Numbered from the stretch's first letter, positions 1 to 8,596 are shown. The stretch: 20,061 bases of DNA from a bacterium UBP1_UBA4783 (GCA_002403075.1 DHHB01000062.1:1-20061); one strand, 5' to 3'. Numbers and translations: made by a program. The notes: generated by a model from the sequence alone, not told the origin.

Positions 1-149
1 TCGTGGACGGGATCAAAGACGCCGGGAGCTACTCGGCCGTATGGGACGGGAGGAACAACCTCGGTTCCGCGGCCGCGAGCGGGATCTATTTCTGCAAGAT
101 GGAGACGGGGGACTGGAGCGCGACGCGCAAGGTCGTGATGCTGCGGTAG
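1..149 (+). CDS. C-terminal end of a secreted protein with FlgD-like / T9SS-type tail domain (partial, 5' missing)
   Basis: The frame is open from the left edge (first full codon at base 3) and ends at TAG 147-149, leaving 48 visible residues. They contain YSAVWDGRNNLG, then AASGIYFCKM and the ending TRKVVMLR. This is the usual last beta-sandwich of FlgD-like Ig or T9SS type A sorting tails: W-D-G-x-[ND], then G-x-Y, then K-x-x-x-[LM]-[LVR]. In FCB-group and related candidate-phylum bacteria such tails sit at the end of large exported or surface-anchored proteins. The catalytic or binding part lies outside the window, so the function of the whole protein is unknown. It converges on the minus-strand repeat gene. 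Confidence 0.8.
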   Translation, partial: VDGIKDAGSYSAVWDGRNNLGSAAASGIYFCKMETGDWSATRKVVMLR

Positions 150-197
150 CGCGGCATTGCGTCGCGCGGCCGCCGATTCGATGCGATCGAGCGCCGG

Positions 198-216
198 CCG
201 GCCCTCGAAGGGCCGG
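198..216. terminator. Possible bidirectional hairpin terminator between convergent genes
   Basis: A perfect 8-bp stem, CCGGCCCT / AGGGCCGG with a CGA loop, lies in the 79-bp gap between the stop of the plus-strand gene (149) and the stop of the minus-strand repeat gene (229). The position fits a shared terminator. Neither strand has a following U-tract, so this may be a hairpin that only stabilises 3' ends. Confidence 0.4.
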
Positions 217-228
217 GGGATCTCGCCA

Positions 229-1596
229 TTATAGATGCGCGTTCAATATCGGGAGGACCCGCAGACCCCGCGGGTTGTTCTTCGCGATGTTGAGAAGCCC
301 GAGCTGGAACCCTCTGAGCTCGCGGGCGTAGTTTACGACGCCGAGCGAGAGCCCGACCTGCAGACCGTCGACGTAGTTCACGGACGATATCGAAACGCCT
401 CCGAGATCGCGCGTCTTGACGACGATGCCGGCGACGGCGCCGCCGCGGATTTCGTCGGCGCGCAAGGCGATCCCCGAGATCCCCATTCCCAAGAGAGAGT
501 CCTCGGCCCTGATGTCCATGCCGTGGATCGCGAGCCAGCGAACGTTGCGCGCGCGGATCCCCGTGAATGACGGGCTGATGTCGAGGCTCCGGGAATATCC
601 CTCGTCGTCCTCGCTTCTCGATGATCGCAGGCCGAGCAGGCCGACGGCGCCGAGCGCGACACCGCTTATGTCCCCATCCGAGGTGATGCTTCCGAGGCTC
701 GCCGCGAGGCCGTTGATCTCGTCCTCTCCAGCGATCGCGAGGCCGGCGATCGATATGCCGGTCAGGTTCCTTTCGGAGACGCACGCGAGGCCTGCGACGG
801 AGATCCCGGTCATGTTTCTCTCCGCGACGGCGGCGAGGCCGGCGATGGAGATCCCGGTCATGCTTTTCTCGGTTACGGAGGCGAGCCCCGCGAGGGAGAT
901 ACCCGCCATATTGCCTTCAGCGACGGAGGCGAGCCCGGCGACCGAGAACCCTGTTATGCTGCCCTCGGCGACGGAGGCGAGCCCGGCGATCGAGAAGCCC
1001 GTCATGCTGCCCTCGGCGACGGAAGCGAGCCCGGCGATCGAGAATCCCGTCATGCTGCCCTCGGCGACGGAGGCGAGCCCGGCGATCGAGAATCCCGTCA
1101 TGCTGCCCTCCGCGACGGAAGCGAGCCCGGCGATCGAGATGCCCGTCATGCTGCCCTCAGCGACGGAGGCGAGCCCGGCGATCGAGAATCCCGTCATGCT
1201 GCCCTCCGCGACGGAAGCGAGCCCGGCGATCGAGATGCCCTCCATGCAGGACTCCCCGACCACGGCGAGGCCTCCGATGGATACGCCTTGGAGATACGCG
1301 GCGTCCACCGCGACGAGACCGAGCATGAGCCCGCGCATCACGGCGTGGGGATTGTGTCCCGGCTTCCAGAGAGTGACGTTGACCCCGTTTATCTCCTCGA
1401 CGTCCCTGTCGACGAGATTCAGCCTGAGGCCGTTGAACCGCCGGGAGTTGCCGAAGCTCACGCCGGTGTTGTTCACGGCGAGATCGAGGCTGCAGCCGCC
1501 GGGGCTGCATTCGTCCTCCGCCGCAATCGCCGGAGGAGCCCACGCGGAGCAGAGTGCCGTGAAGAAAATCGAAAAAGCGATGACGGCGGGTTTCAT
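229..1596 (-). CDS. Exported repeat protein, LA_2272 surface-repeat-like, predicted beta-solenoid
   Basis: 455 residues from the chosen ATG at 1596. A longer start at 1611 exists, but a perfect GGAGGT lies seven bases before the 1596 ATG. The N-terminus (MKPAVIAFSIFF...) is a signal peptide, with cleavage likely near AIAA in the first 30 residues. The middle is twelve consecutive 16-residue units of the form G[IF]S[IV]AGLASVAEGSMT. The C-terminal part has looser repeats such as GVALGAVG, GLQVGLSLGVVNY and GFQLGLLNIA. The alternating small/hydrophobic pattern with a fixed glycine suggests stacked beta coils. The [GL]xxLGxxN pattern recalls the LA_2272-type surface repeats first named in Leptospira. 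No catalytic motif is visible. The protein is probably in the periplasm or on the outer surface. Family assignment is by pattern only and the function is unknown. Confidence 0.75.
   Translation of the reverse strand: MKPAVIAFSIFFTALCSAWAPPAIAAEDECSPGGCSLDLAVNNTGVSFGNSRRFNGLRLNLVDRDVEEINGVNVTLWKPGHNPHAVMRGLMLGLVAVDAAYLQGVSIGGLAVVGESCMEGISIAGLASVAEGSMTGFSIAGLASVAEGSMTGISIAGLASVAEGSMTGFSIAGLASVAEGSMTGFSIAGLASVAEGSMTGFSIAGLASVAEGSITGFSVAGLASVAEGNMAGISLAGLASVTEKSMTGISIAGLAAVAERNMTGISVAGLACVSERNLTGISIAGLAIAGEDEINGLAASLGSITSDGDISGVALGAVGLLGLRSSRSEDDEGYSRSLDISPSFTGIRARNVRWLAIHGMDIRAEDSLLGMGISGIALRADEIRGGAVAGIVVKTRDLGGVSISSVNYVDGLQVGLSLGVVNYARELRGFQLGLLNIAKNNPRGLRVLPILNAHL
716..1291 (-). repeat. Twelve in-frame tandem 48-bp units coding for the 16-residue repeat
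   Basis: The coding repeat has an exact 48-bp period over twelve units with no insertion or deletion. The six units at 956-1243 are nearly identical in DNA, differing at a few positions only. The flanking units (716-955 and 1244-1291) keep the protein pattern but have diverged. Within the conserved block, units alternate between a GGAGGC and a GGAAGC form (plus-strand reading), which shows a 96-bp higher-order unit. Confidence 0.9.
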
Positions 1597-1603
1597 CCCG
1601 TAC

Positions 1604-1609
1604 ACCTCC
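1604..1609 (-). promoter_or_regulatory. Ribosome binding site deciding the start of the repeat-protein gene
   Basis: GGAGGT on the minus strand lies seven bases upstream of the ATG at 1596. The upstream in-frame ATG at 1611 overlaps this Shine-Dalgarno and has no good site of its own, so 1596 is preferred. Confidence 0.75.
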
Positions 1610-1671
1610 ATGCGAGCGGGTCATTCGGCGGCCGGTGCGGTTTGCTCGGGGCGACCATCGGCCCTCATATG

Positions 1672-1700
1672 AGAATACGAAATCCCGGGGCGTTGGTTCC
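1672..1700 (-). promoter_or_regulatory. Candidate ECF-sigma-type promoter of the repeat-protein gene
   Basis: On the minus strand GGAACC (1695-1700) is followed after 15 bases by CGTATTCT (1672-1679). GGAAC plus CGT-type boxes at this spacing are common for extracytoplasmic-function sigma factors. A sigma70 -10 (TATTCT) can also be read here, but it lacks a matching -35. The leader to the start codon would be about 70 bases. This is a motif match only. Confidence 0.3.
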
Positions 1701-1730
1701 ACCGCAGTTCGCCCGGTCGCCCCGGGCGTG

Positions 1731-1767
1731 AAAACGAAGCGAGCCGAAGCGCGACGCTCCGGCTCGC
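1731..1767 (-). terminator. Intrinsic terminator of the fasciclin gene
   Basis: The hairpin at 1739-1767 has an 8-bp outer stem (GCGAGCCG / CGGCTCGC), one A-C mismatch, and a 4-bp inner stem with a CGA loop. On the minus strand it is followed by TTCGTTTT (1738-1731), giving a U-rich tract. It lies about 25 bases past the stop of the fasciclin gene. A second GC hairpin (GCCCGG / CCGGGC, 1711-1727) follows directly and may back it up. Confidence 0.75.
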
Positions 1768-1792
1768 TCTCGATACTCTCGCTCTCTGGCCG

Positions 1793-2320
1793 TTACTGCG
1801 CGGGAGGCGGCGGCGGGAGGATAACGGCGTCGATGACGTGGATGACGCCGTTTTTGGCCTCGATGTCGGTGACGAGAACGGTGGCGCCGTTGATCGTGAC
1901 CGCGCCCTCGGGGGTCGTGGCGATCGCGATCTCGGGGCCGAGCACCGTCGCGGCGGTCGCGAGCTTCACGACGTCGGCGGCCATGACCTTGCCCGGGACC
2001 ACGTGATAGAGCAGGATGTTCTTGAGCTGCGGGACGTCGGCGATGAGCCCGTCGAGCGAGCCCGGCGGAAGCTTCCCGAACGCATCGTCCGTCGGCGCGA
2101 ACACGGTGAAGGGACCCTCGCCCTTCAGAGTCTCAACGAGGCCCGCGGCCTCGACGGCCTTCACGAGTGTCGTGAACCGGCCGTCCGCCGCGGCGATCTC
2201 GACGATGTCGCCCGGCGTCGTCGCTATCGACTCTTCCTTCGGAGCTTCTTCCTTCTTGCTGCAGTAAAGGAAGGAAGCGCACAGGAGGAGGCAGAGAGCG
2301 AACGCTACTAGCTTCTTCAT
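1793..2320 (-). CDS. Fasciclin (FAS1/BIgH3) domain lipoprotein
   Basis: 175 residues. The N-terminus MKKLVAFALC... is a signal peptide, followed by Cys20 and a charged Ser/Lys/Glu linker, as in lipoproteins. The residues before Cys20 (FLY) do not fit the usual [AGS]-C lipobox, so lipidation is probable but not sure. One complete FAS1 domain spans about residues 37-170. The H1 motif FTVFAPTDDAF is at 71-81, the central YH at 105-106, and the H2-like GVIHVIDAVILP at 158-169. The tail is a short proline run. FAS1 domains act in cell adhesion or protein/ligand binding on the outside of the cell, and the partner is unknown here. GGAGGTG lies five bases before the ATG. The gene has its own promoter and terminator signals and looks monocistronic. 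Confidence 0.92.
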   Translation of the reverse strand: MKKLVAFALCLLLCASFLYCSKKEEAPKEESIATTPGDIVEIAAADGRFTTLVKAVEAAGLVETLKGEGPFTVFAPTDDAFGKLPPGSLDGLIADVPQLKNILLYHVVPGKVMAADVVKLATAATVLGPEIAIATTPEGAVTINGATVLVTDIEAKNGVIHVIDAVILPPPPPAQ

Positions 2321-2362
2321 AAGGCACCTCCTTCGGTTTTTTGCCTTAGAGAAATTAGCGCA

Positions 2363-2390
2363 AATGTAAGGAGCGCCCCGGGAAAAGCAA
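2363..2390 (-). promoter_or_regulatory. Candidate sigma70 promoter of the fasciclin gene
   Basis: On the minus strand TTGCTT (2385-2390) and TACATT (2363-2368) are separated by 16 bases and lie about 45 bases upstream of the start codon. Four of six positions match in each box. It sits in the 79-bp gap after the hydrolase gene, so read-through from that gene is also possible. Confidence 0.4.
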
Positions 2391-2399
2391 GGGATTTCT

Positions 2400-4910
2400 T
2401 TACCACGGGCTGTCCCGGAATACCGGCCGCTCGATCACCGGCAGGAGAACGTGCGACGGGTGCGCTTCGTCGTGGTAGATGTGCTGGGCCGCCCGGACGT
2501 ATTTCGTCCGCCTCTCGTTGTGCTTGCCGGTATTGAGGTTGCGCGAAAACGTGGGGAAGGAGGCCGAGGCGACTTCGACGCGGAGCTTCCTCCCTTTGGG
2601 GATCATGATCCCGGTTTGCCAGAGGTCGAGCCGGTACTCGCAGATCTCGCCGGGCCGCAGGAGCTTCGGTTTCGAGAACGAATCGCGGAATCTCGCGCGG
2701 ACCGTGCCGTGGACGAGCGGAAAGACGGCGCCCGTCTCGTCGACTTCCGAAAGCCTCATGAACCAGTCGGTGTCCTTCGCGGAACTGCTCGCGTAGAGCA
2801 CGGCCGAGACCGGCCCCGCGATCACGAGCGAGTCGACGAGCGGCTCCGTGTCGTAGACGAGGATGTCGCGGCGCGTTTCGAGCACGACGCCGTAATGGGC
2901 GAGGATTTTCGCGCGCTCCGCCTCCGTCGAGAGGACCTTCGCGGAATCGCGCGCCGCCGCCTCGTCGAGATCGCTCTCGTTTGCGTAGAACCTCGGATCG
3001 GGCGTCGGATCGCCGGGATCGTAGGTGAACGTGTCGTACGGCGCGACCCCCGGAAACGGCGGATGGAAAGCGAGCCACCCGTTCCCCTTCGACGTGTTGG
3101 CCGAGCCGCTGCTCAGAAGGTGGAGCTTCGCGAGCTTCGTCTCCGGAAGCGGATAGTCCGCTCCGGTGAGCCAGCGGTTCGCGTTCATAACGAAGAGGGC
3201 CACCGGATCGTCGCCGTCGACGCCGTTCTCCACGCCCTTGAGCCAGCGGTCGAGCCAGCGCAGGTAGCTCGCCTCGAGGTCGACGATCGCGTTCGGTCCG
3301 AAGTCGCGCTCGTTGGGCCCCATGCGCGTCGCGGCGTCGGTGTGCCCCCACGGCCCGAGAACGAGCTTCTGGTTTCCGTGCCCGAACCGCCGCATAGCGA
3401 GGTAGTTGAGCTTCGAGCCGATCCCGTCGCCGTCGAACCAGCCCGACTGGTGGTAGGCGGGCACCGCGGCGCGGTCGAGCCGGGCGAGGAAGCTCGCGCG
3501 GTCCCAGTACGAGTCGTTGTTCGGATGGGCGATCCACTCGCGCCAGTACCTGTTTTTCGCGCCGAGCACCGTTTTGTCGAGATCGATCACGGGAAGGCCG
3601 CGCAGGAGCTTCGCGTAGTTCTTGCCGGAGATCTCGGACATCGCCTTGCCGCTGAGATCGGCGGTCGCCTCGCGCTCGAGCACGTCGGCCCACCAGATCG
3701 CGCCGAGGAGAAAGAACGAGCCGTACTCGTAGGGCATGTTGAACCACGGATCGGGCGGCGCCACGTTCGGAACGATAGCGGCGAGATGCGGCGGCGCCTC
3801 GCGGGCCGCCCACCACTGCACCCAGCCGAGGTACGAGCCGCCGATCATTCCCACCTTGCCGTTCGACCACGGACGGACCGCGAGCCATTCGATCGTGTCG
3901 TACCCGTCGCGCGGCTCGTCGAAGAAGGGGTTCCAGACGCCTTCCGAATCGAAGCGCCCGCGGCAATCCTGCACGGCGAAGGCGTAGCCGCGCCGGGCGT
4001 AGAAGCGCGCCTTGAGCTCCTGCATCCCCTTCGCGTACGGCGTGCGGACGAGGATGACCGGCGCGCGCTCGACGCCCCGCGGCCGGTAGAGGTCGGTCGC
4101 GAGCCGCACGCCGTCGCGCATGCGGATCATGACGTTCGTTTCGACCTCGACCTCGTGCTCCGGCTTGGAGAGCAGGGAATCGGACGCGGGCGGGAGGCGG
4201 AGCGACTCGTACCCCCCGCGGACGTACGCGGCCCGCTGCGCCGGCACGTCGGCGAGGCAGACCTTGCCGGCCGCGTCGATCCAGACGACGACGTCGACGC
4301 CGGGGAGGCCGTACCGGTAGACGGCGAACGTTTCGAGCCGCCCGCCGACGAACCGTTCCTCGGTGTCGATCCGCTCGAGCGTGGCGTCCATGACGGCCGC
4401 GGGCACGATGAAGACGGGGATCGTCTGAGCGCCTCCCCTTTCGCCGTCGTACGCGGCGACCGCCTGACTCATGAGAACGGGGGTGTAGTTCTCGAAGAGA
4501 ACGGTTCCCGGCTTGAGCTCGACCGTGCGCGCGTCCCCCCTGCCGGAGATGGTCGCGGCGAGACCGTCCCGGACGACCGTCACGTCGCCGCGGGAGCTCG
4601 CGAGGAGGATTTTGGTCCAGAGCCCCGAAGAGTCGGTCTCGACGGTCATCGAAACGGAGAGGGTCTGACCGGAGAACGTCACCGTGTAGTCGTTCGACAG
4701 GGCGCCGCTCGAGAGCCACCGCGTGTCGATCCGGACGACGGGCTCCTCGTTCGCGTACACCACGAACCTGTCCGTGTCTTCGAGAACGTTCATCGGGAAG
4801 ACGCGGCCGGCGATTGTGTCGGCCGGGGCGGCGGGAAGCGCCCGCGGGGCGCGCGCGGGGGCGGAGAGCACGAGAGCCGCGGCCGCGGCGACGGGGAGGA
4901 TCCTCTTCAT
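2400..4910 (-). CDS. Exported CocE/NonD family serine hydrolase (X-Pro dipeptidyl-peptidase S15-like)
   Basis: 836 residues from the ATG at 4910. An in-frame ATG at 4943 is less likely because AAAGGAG precedes the 4910 start. The N-terminus MKRILPVAAAAALVLS is a signal peptide. Residues ~30-250 form a beta-rich region I do not recognise. The alpha/beta-hydrolase domain begins near residue 258 (VMIRMRDGVRLATDLYRP). The triad is visible: Ser359 in GGSYLG, Asp493 in GWFDGDG, His523 in GPWGHTD. The C-terminal third is the jelly-roll domain usual in the CocE/S15 family (for example IMIPKGRKLRVEVASASFP). Family members hydrolyse esters, acylated substrates or Xaa-Pro dipeptides. The substrate cannot be told from the sequence. 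It is longer than classic CocE (about 570 residues) because of the N-terminal part. It acts in the periplasm or outside the cell and is divergent from secD. Confidence 0.92.
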   Translation of the reverse strand: MKRILPVAAAAALVLSAPARAPRALPAAPADTIAGRVFPMNVLEDTDRFVVYANEEPVVRIDTRWLSSGALSNDYTVTFSGQTLSVSMTVETDSSGLWTKILLASSRGDVTVVRDGLAATISGRGDARTVELKPGTVLFENYTPVLMSQAVAAYDGERGGAQTIPVFIVPAAVMDATLERIDTEERFVGGRLETFAVYRYGLPGVDVVVWIDAAGKVCLADVPAQRAAYVRGGYESLRLPPASDSLLSKPEHEVEVETNVMIRMRDGVRLATDLYRPRGVERAPVILVRTPYAKGMQELKARFYARRGYAFAVQDCRGRFDSEGVWNPFFDEPRDGYDTIEWLAVRPWSNGKVGMIGGSYLGWVQWWAAREAPPHLAAIVPNVAPPDPWFNMPYEYGSFFLLGAIWWADVLEREATADLSGKAMSEISGKNYAKLLRGLPVIDLDKTVLGAKNRYWREWIAHPNNDSYWDRASFLARLDRAAVPAYHQSGWFDGDGIGSKLNYLAMRRFGHGNQKLVLGPWGHTDAATRMGPNERDFGPNAIVDLEASYLRWLDRWLKGVENGVDGDDPVALFVMNANRWLTGADYPLPETKLAKLHLLSSGSANTSKGNGWLAFHPPFPGVAPYDTFTYDPGDPTPDPRFYANESDLDEAAARDSAKVLSTEAERAKILAHYGVVLETRRDILVYDTEPLVDSLVIAGPVSAVLYASSSAKDTDWFMRLSEVDETGAVFPLVHGTVRARFRDSFSKPKLLRPGEICEYRLDLWQTGIMIPKGRKLRVEVASASFPTFSRNLNTGKHNERRTKYVRAAQHIYHDEAHPSHVLLPVIERPVFRDSPW

Positions 4911-4919
4911 GCGATTCAA

Positions 4920-4926
4920 CTCCTTT
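4920..4926 (-). promoter_or_regulatory. Ribosome binding site deciding the start of the hydrolase gene
   Basis: AAAGGAG on the minus strand lies nine bases before the ATG at 4910. It falls inside the 11-codon extension from the alternative ATG at 4943, which favours the shorter start and gives a clean signal peptide. Confidence 0.7.
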
Positions 4927-5005
4927 GTTGAAAGCGGGTTCATCGATCCTACTACAGTGCGGCCCCGAAACGCATTCGAATCGTTTCCGGCGGAGGATTT
5001 TCCGA

Positions 5006-5033
5006 TTGACGGAGCGGCTATAATTGGTATATT
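5006..5033 (+). promoter_or_regulatory. Sigma70-type promoter of secD-secF-DUF456
   Basis: TTGACG (5006-5011) and TATATT (5028-5033) are separated by 16 bases, in an AT-rich island within otherwise GC-rich DNA. The predicted transcript start near 5040 gives a leader of about 43 bases to the GTG of secD. A TATAAT at 5019-5024 is also present, but it lies only seven bases after the -35, so it is not the partner of that box. No clear promoter for the divergent hydrolase gene is seen in the same gap. Confidence 0.7.
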
Positions 5034-5082
5034 TTACACTCTCTTTGCGCCAATAAAATCGGATATTCGGAAGCGAGGGAAC

Positions 5083-6804
<1,722 letters not shown>

Positions 6805-6825
6805 CGAGATAGCGAGGAGAGATCG

Positions 6826-8001
6826 ATGCGATTCTTCGAGAAGACCAATATCGACTTCGTCGGCTTCCGGTACAAAGCCTTCATCTTATCGGGCGTCATT
6901 ATCGTCGTGGGTCTCGTCTCGATGATCGCGAAGGGCGGGCTCAAGCTCGGCGTCGATTTCGTCGGAGGCACGATCATTCAGATGCGCTTCGACGAGCCGG
7001 TTCCGATCGGCGACCTGCGCGCCGTCATGACGCGGGCGGGATACGCGAAGGCGGAGATTCAGGAATTCGGCGAGGACAACGAGTTCATCCTTCGGCTGGA
7101 GAGCATCGGCGAGGCGGAGGACGCCTCCGCCCTGCTCGGCGAGTGGCTCGCGGAGGCTGCGCCAGGGCGAAACTGGCGCGTCGTCTCGTCCCGGGAGCAG
7201 GCGCCCGATCCCTCGCGGGGCTTCGACGGGGCGACGCTCGTCGTCGTCGAGGCCGACTCCCTGCCGGAGCTCGAAGGGCTCGTCAACGGGCTTCGGAGCG
7301 GCGGACGCAGCATCCTCGACGCGACGGCCGAGACCTCGACGCGCGCGGCCTTCCGTCTCCCGCTCCTCGGCGCCGAAGCGAAGGTCGCGGACGCGATCAA
7401 AGCCGAGCTCGCGAAGGAGTTTCCCGACCGCACGATCGAGATCAGGCGCACCGAAACGGTGGGACCGAAGATCGGCAAGGAGCTCGCGAACAGGGCGTGG
7501 GCCGCGATCGTCGTCTCTCTCTTCGGCATTCTCGTCTATATATCGTGGCGGTTCGAGTTCAAGTTCGCGGTGGGCGCGATTTTCGCGCTCGCCCACGACG
7601 TCCTCATCACGACGGGAATCTTCTCGCTCCTCGGCAAGGAGATCTCGCTCGTCATCGTCGCGGCGCTGCTCACGATCGTCGGGTACTCGATCAACGACAC
7701 CATCGTGGTGTTCGACCGCATCCGCGAGAACTTCGGCTTGCGGCGGCGCGAGTCGTACGAGGGGATGGTCAACGTCTCGGTGAACGAAACGCTGAGCCGC
7801 ACGATCATCACGGCGGGAACGACGCTCCTGGCGGTGCTCTTTCTCCTCTTCTTCGGCGGCGAGGTCATCCACGATTTCGCTCTGGCGATGACGATCGGCA
7901 TCCTCACGGGAACGTACTCGTCGGTCTTCGTCGCGAGCTCGCTCGTCGTCGAGTGGCAGAATCGCATCACGATGCGGCGCAAGGCGACGCCGGCCGCGTA
8001 G
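6826..8001 (+). CDS. secF: Protein translocase subunit SecF (long form)
   Basis: 391 residues, ATG at 6826 preceded by GAGGAG. TM1 spans about 18-36. The conserved LKLGVDFVGGTIIQMRF motif is at 39-55. The SecF signature TVGPKIGKEL is at 211-220, and five membrane segments follow, with GYSINDTIVVFDRIRENF at 286-303. The family usually has about 300-320 residues. The excess lies in the periplasmic domain, roughly residues 92-185, with acidic and Gly/Ala-rich stretches and no motif I recognise. The second half of the domain (about 185-211) again looks like normal SecF. SecF forms the SecDF complex with the upstream SecD. It is followed after six bases by the DUF456 gene. Confidence 0.97.
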   Translation: MRFFEKTNIDFVGFRYKAFILSGVIIVVGLVSMIAKGGLKLGVDFVGGTIIQMRFDEPVPIGDLRAVMTRAGYAKAEIQEFGEDNEFILRLESIGEAEDASALLGEWLAEAAPGRNWRVVSSREQAPDPSRGFDGATLVVVEADSLPELEGLVNGLRSGGRSILDATAETSTRAAFRLPLLGAEAKVADAIKAELAKEFPDRTIEIRRTETVGPKIGKELANRAWAAIVVSLFGILVYISWRFEFKFAVGAIFALAHDVLITTGIFSLLGKEISLVIVAALLTIVGYSINDTIVVFDRIRENFGLRRRESYEGMVNVSVNETLSRTIITAGTTLLAVLFLLFFGGEVIHDFALAMTIGILTGTYSSVFVASSLVVEWQNRITMRRKATPAA

Positions 8002-8007
8002 GGCCCG

Positions 8008-8508
8008 ATGCACGCGATCGGCCACGCCGCCCTCTACGCCGCGCTGCTGCTCGTCAATCTGCTCATTTTCGTGGGGTTGCCCGGGAGCTGGATTGCGCTC
8101 GCGGGCATCCTCATATACGGGGCCGCCACGCGGTTCGCCTCGGTCGGCTGGCGGATGCTCCTGCTCATGGCGGCGATCGCGGTCGTCGGCGAGATCGTCG
8201 AAGCGCTCCTCGGCGTCGTGTACGTCGCGCGCAAGGGCGCGACGAGATGGGGCGTTTTCGGGGCGTTCGCCGGAGGGATCGCGGGGGCGATCGTCGGGAC
8301 GGCGATCCTGCCGGTCGTCGGGAGCTTCGTCTTCGCTTTCGCGGGGGCTTTCGGCGGGGCGGTGCTGCTCGAATACGCGAAGTACCGCTCGCTCGATCGG
8401 GCGCTGCAGACCGGGTTCTTCGCCTTCATCGGGAAGCTCCTCGCCTCATTGGTCAAGTTCGCGCTCGGCCTCGTCATTATCGGGCTCTTCGTATATCGCA
8501 CCTGGTGA
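8008..8508 (+). CDS. DUF456 family small membrane protein
   Basis: 166 residues with about six hydrophobic segments (near 8-24, 28-43, 48-70, 84-102, 104-125 and 146-164). The LPGSWIALAGILIYG stretch at 24-38, the GEIVEALLGVVYVARKGATRWGVFGA region at 61-86 and the glycine-zipper repeats (GGIAGAIVGT, GAFGGAVL) match the DUF456 pattern. The family function is unknown. The start lies six bases after the secF stop and has only a weak AGGG upstream, so translation is probably coupled to secF. It is the last gene of the secD operon, and whether it has a role in secretion is not known. Confidence 0.85.
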   Translation: MHAIGHAALYAALLLVNLLIFVGLPGSWIALAGILIYGAATRFASVGWRMLLLMAAIAVVGEIVEALLGVVYVARKGATRWGVFGAFAGGIAGAIVGTAILPVVGSFVFAFAGAFGGAVLLEYAKYRSLDRALQTGFFAFIGKLLASLVKFALGLVIIGLFVYRTW

Positions 8509-8533
8509 TTCGCACAGACTACCGTCCACTTTT

Positions 8534-8582
8534 GTGGACACCAGTCTCCGAAAGTGGACACCGCCGGCGTCGAGTGGCCACC
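8534..8582 (+). repeat. Three direct repeats GTGGACACC at exact 20-bp spacing (operator-like)
   Basis: GTGGACACC occurs at 8534-8542 and 8554-8562, and GTGGCCACC at 8574-8582. The starts are exactly 20 bases apart, close to two helical turns, so all three lie on one DNA face. An inverted copy GTCCAC (8524-8529) pairs with the first one around TTTT, giving a perfect 6-bp palindrome. The block sits between the DUF456 stop (8508) and an AT-rich stretch with a TATATT box. It may be a cooperative activator site. Relics of insertion-sequence ends, which can also carry repeated GTGGACACC-like boxes, are the main alternative. Confidence 0.7.
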
Positions 8583-8590
8583 TAACTCTT

Positions 8591-8596
8591 TATATT
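8591..8596 (+). promoter_or_regulatory. Candidate -10 box (TATATT) for the DUF4783-kinase gene set
   Basis: TATATT lies in the only AT-rich stretch of this intergenic region, directly downstream of the three repeats. No sigma70 -35 is found at 16-18 bases upstream. The third repeat lies where the -35 region would be, which fits an activator-dependent promoter. The leader to the ATG at 8711 would be about 108 bases and includes a hairpin, TGCCCC-TGC-GGGGCA (8647-8661), of unknown meaning. Confidence 0.3.

Noticed and set aside
716..1291. Regular repeats that could suggest a CRISPR array
   Set aside because: The 48-bp units are directly tandem with no unique spacers, stay in frame and encode a clear protein repeat.
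416..1672. Plus-strand open frame of 418 codons antisense to the repeat gene, itself with 16-residue repeats
   Set aside because: The repeats simply mirror the 48-bp period of the real gene. It has no signal peptide, and the minus-strand frame has a signal peptide, good ribosome site and family-like repeats.
8524..8539. Hairpin GTCCAC-TTTT-GTGGAC as terminator of the secD operon
   Set aside because: The stem is only 6 bp and no U-tract follows. It overlaps the periodic repeats, which explain it better.
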